64,000 bases of DNA, from assembly GCF_900637555.1 (NCBI RefSeq), contig NZ_LR134378.1, positions 2,552,001 to 2,616,000 of the forward strand. Reading direction: 5' to 3'. Under the pieces are notes generated by a model. The model searched no databases. It was not told where the DNA came from and saw only the letters and a program-made list of their open reading frames with translations. Positions 9,852 through 19,748 of the stretch are shown here, piece by piece. Source of the DNA: Lautropia mirabilis (GTDB taxonomy: Bacteria > Pseudomonadota > Gammaproteobacteria > Burkholderiales > Burkholderiaceae_E). The stretch's first letter is position 1, and each line of letters opens with the position of its first letter. The translations under genes and the position numbers were made by a program.

Positions 9852-10892
9852 ATGTTCGACCCCACCGAACACCCGCATCGCCGCTACAACCCGCTGCAGG
9901 ACAGCTGGGTTCTGGTCTCTCCCCATCGCGCCCGGCGCCCCTGGCAGGGCCAGCAGGAAAACGTCGACGACACGCCCCGTCCCAGCCATGACCCGAGCTG
10001 CTACCTGTGCCCGGGCAACACGCGCATCGGTGGCGAGGTCAACCCTGACTACACGCAGCCTTACGTCTTTCCCAACGACTTCCCGGCGCTGCTGCCCGAC
10101 ACGCCCGAATACCGCTCCGACGATCCGCTCCTGAAGAGCATGGCGGTGCGGGGAACCGCGCGCGTCATCTGCTTCTCGCCCGATCACGGCAAGACCCTGC
10201 CGGAACTGCCGCCCGCCGCCATCGAGACCATCATCGCCACCTGGATCCAGCAGTACCGTGAACTGGGCGAACGCTGGCGCTGGGTGCAGATCTTCGAGAA
10301 CAAGGGCGCTGCCATGGGCTGCTCCAACCCGCACCCGCATGGTCAGGTCTGGGCCAGCGACTTCCTGCCCAACGAGGTCGCCCGTGCGGATGAATCCCAG
10401 CGCCGCTACTTCCAGGAAAACGGCCGCAGCCTGCTGCTCGACTATGTCGAACGCGAGCTGCAGGAGCGCAGCCGCATCGTGGTCGAGGGCGAGCACTGGC
10501 TGGCCGTGGTGCCCTACTGGGCGGTCTGGCCCTTCGAGACCCTGCTGATGCCCAAGGCCGCACTGCCCCGGCTGATGGACGCCACGCCCGAACAGCAGAA
10601 GGATCTCGCCATCGTGCTGAAGAAGCTCACCAGTCGCTACGACAACCTTTTTCACACGAGCTTCCCGTACTCGATGGGCTGGCACGGTGCACCGTTCGGT
10701 CAGCAAGACACGGCACACTGGCAGTGCCATGCACATTTCTATCCGCCGCTGCTGCGGTCGGCCACGGTGAAGAAGTTCATGGTGGGTTACGAAATGCTGG
10801 CCGAATCCCAGCGCGACCTCACCGCCGAACAGGCGGCCGAGCGGCTGCGCGCCCTGCCCGAGGTCCATTATCGCGAGGCAGCCGGCCGCTGA
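9852..10892 (+). CDS. galT: Galactose-1-phosphate uridylyltransferase
   Basis: Transfers UMP from UDP-glucose to galactose-1-phosphate, giving glucose-1-phosphate and UDP-galactose (Leloir pathway). The 346-residue length and the active site [10 protein letters not shown] with the His-Pro-His nucleophile are diagnostic. Zinc-site elements fit the family: CYLCPGN near 51 and a late His-rich segment [11 protein letters not shown]. The start [15 protein letters not shown] at 9852 matches family N-termini, though no clear ribosome site precedes it; an in-frame ATG at 9792 is the alternative. It diverges from mglB and is followed by galK and galM in the same direction, with gaps of 180 and 144 bp. 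Confidence 0.95.
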   Translation: MFDPTEHPHRRYNPLQDSWVLVSPHRARRPWQGQQENVDDTPRPSHDPSCYLCPGNTRIGGEVNPDYTQPYVFPNDFPALLPDTPEYRSDDPLLKSMAVRGTARVICFSPDHGKTLPELPPAAIETIIATWIQQYRELGERWRWVQIFENKGAAMGCSNPHPHGQVWASDFLPNEVARADESQRRYFQENGRSLLLDYVERELQERSRIVVEGEHWLAVVPYWAVWPFETLLMPKAALPRLMDATPEQQKDLAIVLKKLTSRYDNLFHTSFPYSMGWHGAPFGQQDTAHWQCHAHFYPPLLRSATVKKFMVGYEMLAESQRDLTAEQAAERLRALPEVHYREAAGR

Positions 10893-11072
10893 CCTTTTCC
10901 CGGCGTCGCTGCCTGGCCATCCCCGCCCATCATCGACGCCGGTTTGCCCTCATTTCCGGGCAACATTCCCTGACGCTTTCATCGCAAGCATCCCGCAAGA
11001 CGCGACTGGTTCATCCCGGCAAACGCCAGACACGCCGGGCATGAAACACCCGCATCCAACCTCCTTCCGATC

Positions 11073-12245
11073 ATGAGCACCTGCCAGCCCTCCGCCCACG
11101 CCATCAAGGACACTACCGCCCTGCTGAAGCAGGAACTGGACGCCACGGCCACCCACGTCATCCGTGCGCCAGGCCGTGTCAACCTGATCGGCGAGCACAC
11201 CGACTACAACGACGGATTCGTGCTGCCCTGCGCCATCGACTTCGCCACCGAAGTCGCCATCGCGCCGCGCACCGACAATCGCATCCGGGTCGTGGCCGCC
11301 GACTATGACAACCAGCGCGACGAGTTCGCCGCTGGCGCACGTCCCCAGCACAGTGACAAGGGCTGGGCCAACTACATCCGTGGTGTCGTCGATGTCTTCA
11401 TCCAGCGTTTCGGCCCGCTGCCCCATGGGCTGGACATGGTGGTCAGCGGCAACGTGCCGCAGGGTGCAGGCCTCAGTTCGTCGGCTGCGCTGGAAGTGGC
11501 CGTGGGCAAGGCGCTGCAGACGGCCTTTGGGCTCGATGCCAGCCTGCGCGACATCGCGCTGCTGGGCCAGCAGGCCGAGAACGAGTTTGTCGGCTGCCGT
11601 TGCGGCATCATGGATCAGTTCATCTCGGCACTTGGCAAGGACGGGCATGCGCTGCTCATCGACTGCCGCAGCCTGGAGACCGAAACGGCCGCCATCCCCG
11701 ACGAACTGCGGGTGATGATCATCGACTCGAAGGTGCAGCGCGGGCTGGTGGGCAGCGAATACAACACCCGCCGCGAGCAGTGCGAGGCTGCGGCCGCCCA
11801 CTTCGGCGTCAAGGCACTGCGTGATGTCGACCTGGCCCAGCTGCAGGCTGCCCGCGATGAGCTGGACCCGCTCGTCTACCGACGTGCCCACCATGTCATC
11901 ACGGAAAACGCCCGCACGCTGGCAGCCGCCCAGGCGCTGCGCGCCCATGATGTCGAACGGCTCAGCACGCTGATGGCTGAAAGCCATGCCTCGATGCGCG
12001 ATGACTTCGCCATCACCGTCCCCCCCATCGATGCCCTGGTGGAGATCATCTCTGCCGTCATCGGCAAGCGGGGCGGCGTGCGGATGACCGGTGGCGGCTT
12101 CGGCGGCTGCGTGGTGGCGTTGGTTCCGGATTCACTGGTCGATGAGGTGACGCAGGCCGTTCAGCGCGACTACCCGGCGCGCAGCGGTGGGCTCGTTGCA
12201 CAGATACACCTGTGTCGTGCCCGCGAAGGCGCACACGTGCTCTGA
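11073..12245 (+). CDS. galK: Galactokinase
   Basis: Phosphorylates alpha-D-galactose with ATP at C1. The 390-residue protein belongs to the GHMP kinases and carries the galactokinase signature [18 protein letters not shown] (about 33-50), the ATP-binding loop [14 protein letters not shown] (about 130-143) and the C-terminal motif [16 protein letters not shown]. Catalytic Arg and Asp ([11 protein letters not shown]) are present. It sits between galT and galM. The gap before it lacks a clear terminator, so it may share the galT transcript. Confidence 0.95.
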   Translation: MSTCQPSAHAIKDTTALLKQELDATATHVIRAPGRVNLIGEHTDYNDGFVLPCAIDFATEVAIAPRTDNRIRVVAADYDNQRDEFAAGARPQHSDKGWANYIRGVVDVFIQRFGPLPHGLDMVVSGNVPQGAGLSSSAALEVAVGKALQTAFGLDASLRDIALLGQQAENEFVGCRCGIMDQFISALGKDGHALLIDCRSLETETAAIPDELRVMIIDSKVQRGLVGSEYNTRREQCEAAAAHFGVKALRDVDLAQLQAARDELDPLVYRRAHHVITENARTLAAAQALRAHDVERLSTLMAESHASMRDDFAITVPPIDALVEIISAVIGKRGGVRMTGGGFGGCVVALVPDSLVDEVTQAVQRDYPARSGGLVAQIHLCRAREGAHVL

Positions 12246-12389
12246 ACAGGCGCGGAAAGGGGGCCCCATCCGGCCCCCAGGGGTCTACGGCTGCCTGCCA
12301 TTCCACGACCGTATCCGGTACAGGGTCGGACGGACAGCCTCCATGGTGTACCCTGATACGCTTTCGGATCCTCTTCTCCCCCGAACACC

Positions 12390-13397
12390 ATGAAAGAAGC
12401 GCTGACCTCCGCCGGACTGACCCTGCACAACCGCCGCGGCATCACCATCGGCCTGCATCCGCTGGGTGCCACCTGGACCTCGTGCCGGCTGCCGCTGCCC
12501 GACCAGGTGCGTGAGGTACTGCTGGGCAGTCGCGACGTGGCGGCCATGCTGCTGGAAGGTGGCAGCTATCTGGGGGCCAGCGTTGGCCGCTACGCCGGGC
12601 GCATTGCCCAGGCACGTTTTGGCGACCACGTGCTGGATGCCAACCAGCCGCCCCACATCCTGCATGGGGGCCGGCAGGGACTGGCCCGCCAGCTGTGGAC
12701 GCTGGATTCGGCCGATGAGCACCAGGCCACGTTCCGGATCTTCAGCCCGGCCGGCGACCAGGGTTTTCCGGGCAATCTGAATGCCACCGCGCAGTACCTG
12801 CTGGATGACGACGACGCCCTGACGATCGTCTACACCGCCACCACGGATGCACCCACGCCGTGCAACTTCACCAACCACGCCTATTTCAACCTGAACGGCG
12901 GCGATGGTGATGACGGTCTGGCCCAGGTGCTGCAGATTCACGCCGATCGCTACCAGCCGGTGAGCACGGACGGCATTCCCGATGCCGCACCTCGTGCGGT
13001 GGAAGGCACAGGCTTCGATTTCCGCCAGCCCAAACGGCTGGATGCCGACTTCCTGCGCGATCCCGACCAGCAGAAGGTCAAGGGTTACGACCACAGCTTC
13101 CTGCTGGGCGAAGCCCCTTCGGACGCCTCGACCGGCGCTGCCCTGCAGCTGGCCGCTGAACTGCGCTCGGCCGACGGTCGCGTCAGCCTGCAGGTCCATA
13201 CCGATCAGCCCGCCCTGCACCTGTACACGGGGCAGTACCTGGGCGGCACCGAAAAGCGCGACGGCAGCCACTATGCCGACCTGGCCGGCGTGGCCCTGGA
13301 AAGCCAGTTCCCACCGGACAGCCCCAGCCACGGCCGGGCCATCCTGCTGCCCGGACAGACCTACCGGCGCACCACGCGTTTCGACTTCCGCTTCTGA
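12390..13397 (+). CDS. galM: Aldose 1-epimerase (mutarotase)
   Basis: Interconverts beta- and alpha-galactose so that GalK receives its alpha substrate. The 335-residue protein shows the family blocks LGASVGRYAGRIAQARF, PPHILHGGRQG, FTNHAYFNLNG with the catalytic His, and GVALESQFPPDSPS with the catalytic Glu near the C-terminus. It has no signal peptide, so the cytoplasm is its likely site. It is last in galT-galK-galM and converges with greB 16 bp downstream with no visible terminator between. Confidence 0.93.
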   Translation: MKEALTSAGLTLHNRRGITIGLHPLGATWTSCRLPLPDQVREVLLGSRDVAAMLLEGGSYLGASVGRYAGRIAQARFGDHVLDANQPPHILHGGRQGLARQLWTLDSADEHQATFRIFSPAGDQGFPGNLNATAQYLLDDDDALTIVYTATTDAPTPCNFTNHAYFNLNGGDGDDGLAQVLQIHADRYQPVSTDGIPDAAPRAVEGTGFDFRQPKRLDADFLRDPDQQKVKGYDHSFLLGEAPSDASTGAALQLAAELRSADGRVSLQVHTDQPALHLYTGQYLGGTEKRDGSHYADLAGVALESQFPPDSPSHGRAILLPGQTYRRTTRFDFRF

Positions 13398-13413
13398 ACT
13401 TCGCGGATCGGGC

Positions 13414-13974
13414 TCAGACCGGCGCGGGGTACTCCACCGACTCGATCAGCAGCTCCATCCGCCCCTGCGGCGTCATCAGCGACACTTCATCCCCCTCGCG
13501 CGCCTTGATGAGCGCACGTGCCACCGGCGAGACCCAGCTGATCTTGCCGGCCAAGGGATCGGTCTCGTCCACGCCGACGATCTGCACCCGACGCTCGGTG
13601 CCGTCGGGCTCGCTGTAGGTGACGGTGGCGCCGAAAAACACCTGATCATTGCCATGGTGTGCCGAGGGCTCGACCACTTCGGCACGGTCGATGCGGCGGA
13701 TCAGGAAGCGGATGCGCCGGTCGATCTCGCGCAGCCGCTTCTTGCCGTACAGATAGTCGCCGTTCTCGGAACGGTCGCCGTTGGAAGCTGCCCACGACAC
13801 CACCTGCACCACTTCCGGCCGCTCCACATCCAGCAGGTGGCTCAACTCGTCACGCAGCGCCTGATAGCCTGCACGGGTGATGTAGTTCTTGCCGCCCGGG
13901 ACCTTCAGCTGTTCCGGCTCCAGGTCGTCGTCGTCATCGGCGTCGTCGTTCTCGCGCACGAAAGCCTTGTTCAT
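13414..13974 (-). CDS. greB: Transcription elongation factor GreB
   Basis: Enters the RNA polymerase secondary channel and stimulates cleavage of backtracked transcripts. The 186-residue protein has the N-terminal coiled coil with the acidic tip WAASNGDRSENGDYLYGKK and a C-terminal FKBP-like domain (VQIVGVDETDPLAGKISWVSPVARALI). The family normally begins near residue 20; here a short acidic run DDADDDDD precedes it. GreB rather than GreA is favoured by the tip sequence and the basic KKRLREIDRRIRFL stretch. The gene lies 5 bp downstream of pmbA in the same direction. Confidence 0.92.
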   Translation of the reverse strand: MNKAFVRENDDADDDDDLEPEQLKVPGGKNYITRAGYQALRDELSHLLDVERPEVVQVVSWAASNGDRSENGDYLYGKKRLREIDRRIRFLIRRIDRAEVVEPSAHHGNDQVFFGATVTYSEPDGTERRVQIVGVDETDPLAGKISWVSPVARALIKAREGDEVSLMTPQGRMELLIESVEYPAPV

Positions 13975-13979
13975 GGCTG

Positions 13980-15458
13980 TTACCCGGCCACTGCCATTTC
14001 CTCGATCAGCACAGAACCGCAGGTCTTGGTGCCACGGGTGAGTTCATCGTTGCCCACCGCGACGATACCGCGGTACATGTCGGCCAGATTGCCGGCAATG
14101 GTGATTTCCTCGACCGGATACTGGATCTCGCCGTTTTCCACCCAGAAACCGCTGGCACCCCGCGAGTAATCACCCGTGACGTAATTGACGCCCTGCCCCA
14201 TCACCTCGGTCACCAGCAGGCCGGTGCCCATCTTCTTGAGCATGCGGGCGAAGTTGTCGCCGCGTGCCGTCAGCCGGCTGGACAGGCGCAGGTTGTGCGA
14301 GCCGCCGGCATTGCCGGTGGTCTGCATGCCCAGCTTGCGCGCGCTGTAGGAAGATAGGAAGTAGCCCTTGAGCCGACCGCCCTTCACCACATCACGGGCG
14401 GCCGTGGCCACACCCTCGTCATCGAAGGGGCCGGTGCCCATCGCCCCGGGAATGAACGGATCTTCCACGATGTCGATATGGTTGGGGAAGATGCGCTTGC
14501 CCAGCGAATCCACCAGGAACGATGCCTGCCGGTACAGCGCCGAGCCGCTGAGCGCCTGCACCAGACTGCCCAGCAGCCCCAGCGCCAGCGGTGCCTCGAA
14601 CAGCACCGGCACCTTGCGGGTGCTGAGCTTGCGTGCGCCCAGCCTGGACAGGGCGCGCTCGGCCGCATAGCGACCCAGGGCCTCGGGCGAGGCCAGGTCA
14701 GCCGGCGAACGGGCGGACGAATACCAGCCGTCACGCTGCATGTCACGTCCACGGCGGGCGATGGGCCCGACCGACAGCGTGTGGCGGCTGTGCGCGAAAC
14801 CATCGCAGAAACCCAGCGAGTTGGCCGACAGGAAGTGGCCATGGCCCACCGAGACGGAAGCGCCATCACTGTTGGCGATCTGCGGGCTGACCGCGAAGCT
14901 GGCCGCCTCGATCTCGCGCGCCAGCTCGATGGCCTGTGGCACGGAGATATGCCAGGGCTGGAACAGCGCCAGGCCCGACACGTCGTTCTCACCGCGTGCC
15001 AGACGGCGCTCGTCGGGCAGACCGGCAAACGGATCCTCGCCCGTGATGGAGGCAATGTCGTAGGCCGCCCGAACCGTGCGCGCCAGCGCCTGCGGGCTGA
15101 AATCGCTGGTGCTGGCATGGCCGCGCCGCTGGCCCACGTAGACCGACACCCCCAGCCCCTTGTCACGGGTCTGCTCGATGGTCTCGACCTTGCCCTTGCG
15201 CACCGTCAGCGCGAGCCCCGAGGATTCCGACACCTCGGCCACCACGGCGGTTGCCCCCAGGGCCTTCGCCTGACGCATGGTCTCTTCGACCAGTTCCTGA
15301 AAATCCTCACGCCGGTAGTCGAACAGCGGGCGTTCGCCATCCCCGCCTTCCAGATACTGGGCCGGCAGATGCCCGGCACGGGCACGGAGACGGCGCACGG
15401 GCTGGCGCGACGAAGCTCTGGCAGCCCCGGCTGCCTGGGCGGAAGAGGACTTTCTCAT
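13980..15458 (-). CDS. pmbA: Metalloprotease PmbA (TldE)
   Basis: Partner of TldD in a heterodimeric metalloprotease that processes small peptides such as microcin precursors and the CcdA antitoxin in enterobacteria. The 492-residue protein matches the TldE/PmbA family with blocks GLGVSVYVGQRRGHASTSDFS, LSANSLGFCDGFAHSRHTLS, and the C-terminal TRGTKTCGSVLIEEMAVAG. As in other TldE subunits, the zinc-binding HExxxH of TldD is absent. The start at 15458 (MRKSSSAQ) is the first ATG after the darP divergence; the first about 40 residues are low complexity and may be over-called. It diverges from darP, a widespread arrangement. Confidence 0.9.
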   Translation of the reverse strand: MRKSSSAQAAGAARASSRQPVRRLRARAGHLPAQYLEGGDGERPLFDYRREDFQELVEETMRQAKALGATAVVAEVSESSGLALTVRKGKVETIEQTRDKGLGVSVYVGQRRGHASTSDFSPQALARTVRAAYDIASITGEDPFAGLPDERRLARGENDVSGLALFQPWHISVPQAIELAREIEAASFAVSPQIANSDGASVSVGHGHFLSANSLGFCDGFAHSRHTLSVGPIARRGRDMQRDGWYSSARSPADLASPEALGRYAAERALSRLGARKLSTRKVPVLFEAPLALGLLGSLVQALSGSALYRQASFLVDSLGKRIFPNHIDIVEDPFIPGAMGTGPFDDEGVATAARDVVKGGRLKGYFLSSYSARKLGMQTTGNAGGSHNLRLSSRLTARGDNFARMLKKMGTGLLVTEVMGQGVNYVTGDYSRGASGFWVENGEIQYPVEEITIAGNLADMYRGIVAVGNDELTRGTKTCGSVLIEEMAVAG

Positions 15459-15541
15459 GGAAAATGGACAAGGGTAAATATTGGGAAAAACCTGACAAGT
15501 ATCATATAGCACTCGACCATCCATCTTCCACCCGAGCGCTC

Positions 15542-16129
15542 ATGAACCACGGCAGCCGCCACACCGACGCCCCCGACACCGCTCCGGACGCCACACCGTC
15601 CACGGACGACGCCCCCATCAGCAAGACCCGCAGGAAGCAGCAGATGCACGCACTGCAGGCGCTGGGCGAGCGGCTGGTGAAGCTGCCGGCCCAGCAGCTG
15701 GCCCGCGTGCCGATGCCCGAAGATCTGGCCCAGGCCGTCCACGAGGCCCGACGCACGAAAAGCCACGAGGGCCTGCGACGCCAGATGCAGTACGTCGGCA
15801 AGCTCATGCGCAGCGTGGACGCCAGTGCCATCGAGCAGGCCCTGGCCGTGGACGAGGAACGCCACCAGGGCGCCGTACACCTGATGCACCGTGCCGAACG
15901 CTGGCGCGACGGCCTGCTGGACGGAAGCCTCTCGCTCACCGATTTCATCGACGAGCACCCGGCCGCCGCCCAGCTGGGGCTGCCCGCACTGCTGGCCCAG
16001 GCACGGCGAGAGAAGACTGCCGGCAAGCCGCCCCGTCAGCAGCGCCAGCTCTACCGCCTGCTGCACGAGACCCTGGTCGAAGACTGGCAGCCTGCCGCAG
16101 CCCCGCAGGCTGACGACGAGCCCGCCTGA
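15542..16129 (+). CDS. darP: Ribosome biogenesis factor DarP (YjgA, DUF615)
   Basis: A 195-residue charged, helical protein of the YjgA/DarP family, which associates with late 50S precursors and aids peptidyl-transferase-centre maturation in E. coli. Visible blocks are KTRRKQQMHALQALGERLVKLP, RTKSHEGLRRQMQYVGKLMR and the tail RQLYRLLHETL. The first about 25 residues (Thr, Pro and Asp rich) are extra. It is divergent from pmbA, as in many proteobacteria, and followed by mogA. Confidence 0.9.
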   Translation: MNHGSRHTDAPDTAPDATPSTDDAPISKTRRKQQMHALQALGERLVKLPAQQLARVPMPEDLAQAVHEARRTKSHEGLRRQMQYVGKLMRSVDASAIEQALAVDEERHQGAVHLMHRAERWRDGLLDGSLSLTDFIDEHPAAAQLGLPALLAQARREKTAGKPPRQQRQLYRLLHETLVEDWQPAAAPQADDEPA

Positions 16130-16242
16130 TCCCGAACGGGGTTCAGCAACCCGTCATCGGCCCCAGGCCGCCGTGCTTCCCACCTGCCCACCGCCCCCGA
16201 CGGTTTCCGGGCAGCCCAACAACGACTCTTCCGGTCCCCACC

Positions 16243-17289
16243 ATGTCCACTTCCATCCAAGACACCGCGCCCCTGAAGATCGGTCTCGTCTCGATCAGTG
16301 ACCGTGCCAGCAGTGGCACCTATCAGGACCTCGGCATTCCGGCCATGGCCGACTGGCTGGACCGGGCGCTCACTTCAACCTGGCTGGGCAACAGCCGACT
16401 GATTCCGGACGAGCAGGAAGCCATCAGCCAGACCCTGTGCGAACTGGCCGACGACGTGGGCTGCCACCTGATCCTTACCACCGGCGGCACCGGCCCGGCG
16501 CCCCGCGATGTCACGCCCGAGGCCACCCTGGCCGTGGCCGACCGCGAACTGCCCGGCTTCGGCGAGCAGATGCGCGCCATCAGCCTGAACTTCGTGCCCA
16601 CCGCCATCCTGTCGCGGCAGACTGCCGTCATCCGGGGCAACACGCTCATCATCAACCTGCCTGGGCAGCCCAAGTCCATCCGCGAGATCCTGGAAGGCGT
16701 GCGCGATCCGGAAAGCGGCGAGATCCGCATCCCCGGCATCTTCGCCGCCGTCCCCTACTGCCTGGACCTGATCGGCGCCCCCTACATCGAGACCGATCCG
16801 GACGTCTGCCGCGCCTTCCGGCCCAAGTCGGCGGTGCGTCCTGCCCCTGCGCCCACAGCGGCTCAGACCGAGCGCCGCATGGATGCCGCCGCCACCCTGC
16901 CCACGGCCGAACCTTCCCTGCCTGCACACCCCTCCGGCACCATCCCGGCTGAGCCGATGAGCGCGGCCCCCGACGCCGATCCTGCGCAGGCATCCGAGCC
17001 CACGGACAGCGCCGACCCGACGGCCATGCACGCTGATGCCGGCCCCATCGACGAGACCGGCACCATGGAAAACCTCGAACCCATGCGCAGCACGGAAGAC
17101 GTGCCCGATGAAGGCGCAGCGCCCACCGTGACGGCGACGGATGAAGCGCCCGCAGCCCCTGCCCGGGGGCCCCTGCCCGGCGGCCGCGTCGAGCCCACCA
17201 TCGGCACCACGGCCAACGCGCCTCACCCCACCGGCCAGTCCATCCAGCAACCCATTCCCGACGACTCCAGCCTGCCCGGACTGGGCTGA
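16243..17289 (+). CDS. mogA: Molybdopterin adenylyltransferase MogA with long disordered tail
   Basis: Adenylates molybdopterin before molybdenum insertion. Residues 1 to about 200 form a complete MogA domain: KIGLVSISDRASSGTYQDLG, the MPT-binding TTGGTGPAPRDVTPEAT and the NLPGQPKSIREILEG block. The remaining about 150 residues, from around 200 to 348, are rich in Pro, Ala, Thr and acidic residues with no recognisable domain and no hydrophobic core, about 75% longer than a usual MogA. The frame is uninterrupted and the stop lies just before a hairpin at 17310. Function of the first part is clear; the tail is unexplained. Confidence 0.9.
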   Translation: MSTSIQDTAPLKIGLVSISDRASSGTYQDLGIPAMADWLDRALTSTWLGNSRLIPDEQEAISQTLCELADDVGCHLILTTGGTGPAPRDVTPEATLAVADRELPGFGEQMRAISLNFVPTAILSRQTAVIRGNTLIINLPGQPKSIREILEGVRDPESGEIRIPGIFAAVPYCLDLIGAPYIETDPDVCRAFRPKSAVRPAPAPTAAQTERRMDAAATLPTAEPSLPAHPSGTIPAEPMSAAPDADPAQASEPTDSADPTAMHADAGPIDETGTMENLEPMRSTEDVPDEGAAPTVTATDEAPAAPARGPLPGGRVEPTIGTTANAPHPTGQSIQQPIPDDSSLPGLG

Positions 17290-17309
17290 TCAGCTGCCCC
17301 CCCTGAAGG

Positions 17310-17336
17310 CACGCCCGGCACTCAAGACCGGGCGTG
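17310..17336. terminator. Possible hairpin terminator between mogA and relA
   Basis: CACGCCCGG and CCGGGCGTG form a perfect 9-bp stem with a 9-nt loop between the convergent mogA and relA genes. No T-tract follows on either strand, so termination is uncertain. Confidence 0.35.
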
Positions 17337-17393
17337 GTCGGCGTCCATCCCCAAGGCGCTCCCCCGCGCTCGGCGTCCAGGGCTCCCCGGCGC

Positions 17394-19748
17394 TTAGACC
17401 CGCCGGCAGCCCATCACCCCCGGAATCTGCCGAATCGCGGTGCGCAGCTTGTCCAGAACCTCGGCCGACGGCACCTCCAGCACCAGCGTGAAGCGCGACA
17501 GCTCCTTCACCGTCTGGCTCTGCACCGACAGCAACGGGCACTGCTCGCGCGCCAGCATGTCCAGGACGTCGCGCAACAGACCCGAACGGGCCTCGGCTGT
17601 CACCACCACCCCGGCCGAATAGCGCCGGGGCTTGAGCTGCCCTCCCTTGGTCTTCACGGGCTTCTGCCAGTCGTCTCCCCATGAGACCGCCAGTTCGCGC
17701 TCGGGCGCCCGCTCGCGCAGCGCGGCCAGCGCCGGGCATCCCTTGCGGTGCACGGACACCCCGCGTCCCCGGGTCACGAAGCCACTGATCTCGTCGGGCG
17801 GTACCGGATGGCAGCAGCCGGCCAGATGGGTCATCAGGAAGTCCACCCCCATCACCAGCACCGCGTTCGACCCGGGCGCTGCCGACTTGCGCATCTCCGG
17901 CGCTGCTGGCGGTGTCGGCGCAGGGGCCGGTGGCACCACCGGCTCATTGCGGATCGCTGCCTCCAGCGCTCGCGCTCCCACCTCCTCGCGCGCCACGGCC
18001 GCGAACAGCGCCTGCGTCGACGGATACTTCAGCCGCTCGGCCAGCACCTCCAGCGACTGCCCCGTGCGTCCCTCACGGGCCAGCGCCTTCTCCACCCGCT
18101 CGCGCCCGGCCAGCTGCTCCTGACCACGCGCCTGCGCGTTGAACCACTGCCGGACCTTCTGCCGGGCCCGGTTGCTGCGCACAAAGCCCAGCGACGGGTT
18201 CAGCCAGTCACGCGAGGGCCCCGGTTCATCCATGCCCACCCGGGCCTGGACGATCTCCACCACCTGTCCATTGGCCAGCGGCGTGTTCAGCGGCAGCATC
18301 CGCCCGTCCACCCGTGCCCCCCGGCAGCGATGCCCCAGAGACGTATGCACGTGATAGGCAAAATCCACCGCCGTGGAGCCCATCGGCAGCTCGATCACCC
18401 GTCCCTGCGGCGTCATCGCAAAGATCACGGAATCATCGGCCGTACTGGTCTCCTCACCCGCAATCCGCTCGCCCTGGTCATGCTGCCAGGCCAGCAGCTG
18501 CCGCAGCCACGAGATGCGCGCCTGCCCGTCCAGCGACGGCACCACCACCTTGCCCCCCCCGGGAGCGCTCTTTTCCTTGTAGCGCCAGTGCGCCGCCAGC
18601 CCGTACTCGGCCGCCTCGTGCATCGCCCGCGTGCGGATCTGCACCTCCATCGGCCGGCCATCGTCAGCCATCACCACCGTATGCAGCGACTGGTAGCCAT
18701 TGGGTTTCGGATCGGCGATGTAGTCGTCCAGCTCGTCCATCTCCGGCACCCAGCGCTGATGCACCAGGTCCAGCGTCGCATAGCAGTCGGCCAGCGTCTC
18801 CACCATCACCCGCAGCGCCCGCAGGTCATGCAGCTTCTCCAGGCTCAGATGCTTGGCCCGCAACTTGTTGTGGATGCTGTACAGATGCTTCGAGCGCCCT
18901 TTCACCTGCGCCTGGATGCCGTGCTCGGCAAGCAGCGCCGACAGCTCGGCCGTCGCATTGGCCACGAAGGCATCCCGCTCCGGACGCTTGCTGTCCAGCG
19001 CCCGCGCCAGCTCCCGGTACCGCGCTGGCTCCAGGCAACGGAACGCCAGATCCTCCATCTCCCACTTGATGCGGTAGAGCCCCAGACGGTTGGCCAGCGG
19101 TGCCAGCACCTGCATCGCCTCCTGCGCCAGTCCCTGCACATCGGCCTCCGACACGGGGGCCACCGACACCCCCGGCTCGACAAGCCCCTTGGCCAGCGAC
19201 GAGCCCTGGCCCTCGGCGTCATCCCCGGTCCCCCGGTGCGCCGCCACATGGCGCAGCGACTGCAGGGCCGACGCCAGCCGCACCATCACCACCCGCACGT
19301 CCCGTGCCATGGCCAGCGTCATGCGGCGCAACACCTCCGGCTGCGACTGCCCCGGCGCCCCCTGGCTGCCGATCAGGGCCGAGAACGACAGGGACATCAG
19401 ACGCTGGCAGTTGGCCAGCAGCGTGCCCAGGTAGGCGCCCAGCTCCTCGCCCAGCTGCACATCCAGTTCCGCCTGGTCCGGCCAGGGATCGCTGCACACC
19501 AGCAGCCCGAGCACCCGGGTGATCGGGTCCGCCCCCTGCAGCTCCAGGACCGCTGCCAGCCCGCGCCCGTGCTTCAGCCTCGCCTCGCCCAGCGCGCCGT
19601 GGCCGCTCACCCGCCAGGGCCCCTCACCGTGCGCCGCCAGCCAGTCGAAGGCCCAGGCCAGCATCTCCTGAGAAGTGCCCAGGATCGGCGCAGGCACGGC
19701 TGCGCCCTCCGCCGCATCGCCTTGCCGCCCTGTTTCCTCAGCTGCCAT
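17394..19748 (-). CDS. relA: (p)ppGpp synthetase RelA
   Basis: Ribosome-associated alarmone synthetase of the stringent response. The 784-residue protein has the long RSH layout. The N-terminal region in the place of the HD domain lacks the HD catalytic motif (the equivalent stretch reads VRVVMVRLASALQSLRHVA), then comes a synthetase domain with NGYQSLHTVVM near 350, a TGS domain near 440 (TPQGRVIELPMGS), the GCCHPVPPDEI block near 642 and an ACT domain from about 705. Loss of the HD motif points to synthetase-only RelA rather than SpoT. ATG 19748 is chosen for GAGGGG 6 nt upstream; 19769 (ATG) and 19775 (TTG) are in-frame alternatives. Confidence 0.94.
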   Translation of the reverse strand: MAAEETGRQGDAAEGAAVPAPILGTSQEMLAWAFDWLAAHGEGPWRVSGHGALGEARLKHGRGLAAVLELQGADPITRVLGLLVCSDPWPDQAELDVQLGEELGAYLGTLLANCQRLMSLSFSALIGSQGAPGQSQPEVLRRMTLAMARDVRVVMVRLASALQSLRHVAAHRGTGDDAEGQGSSLAKGLVEPGVSVAPVSEADVQGLAQEAMQVLAPLANRLGLYRIKWEMEDLAFRCLEPARYRELARALDSKRPERDAFVANATAELSALLAEHGIQAQVKGRSKHLYSIHNKLRAKHLSLEKLHDLRALRVMVETLADCYATLDLVHQRWVPEMDELDDYIADPKPNGYQSLHTVVMADDGRPMEVQIRTRAMHEAAEYGLAAHWRYKEKSAPGGGKVVVPSLDGQARISWLRQLLAWQHDQGERIAGEETSTADDSVIFAMTPQGRVIELPMGSTAVDFAYHVHTSLGHRCRGARVDGRMLPLNTPLANGQVVEIVQARVGMDEPGPSRDWLNPSLGFVRSNRARQKVRQWFNAQARGQEQLAGRERVEKALAREGRTGQSLEVLAERLKYPSTQALFAAVAREEVGARALEAAIRNEPVVPPAPAPTPPAAPEMRKSAAPGSNAVLVMGVDFLMTHLAGCCHPVPPDEISGFVTRGRGVSVHRKGCPALAALRERAPERELAVSWGDDWQKPVKTKGGQLKPRRYSAGVVVTAEARSGLLRDVLDMLAREQCPLLSVQSQTVKELSRFTLVLEVPSAEVLDKLRTAIRQIPGVMGCRRV

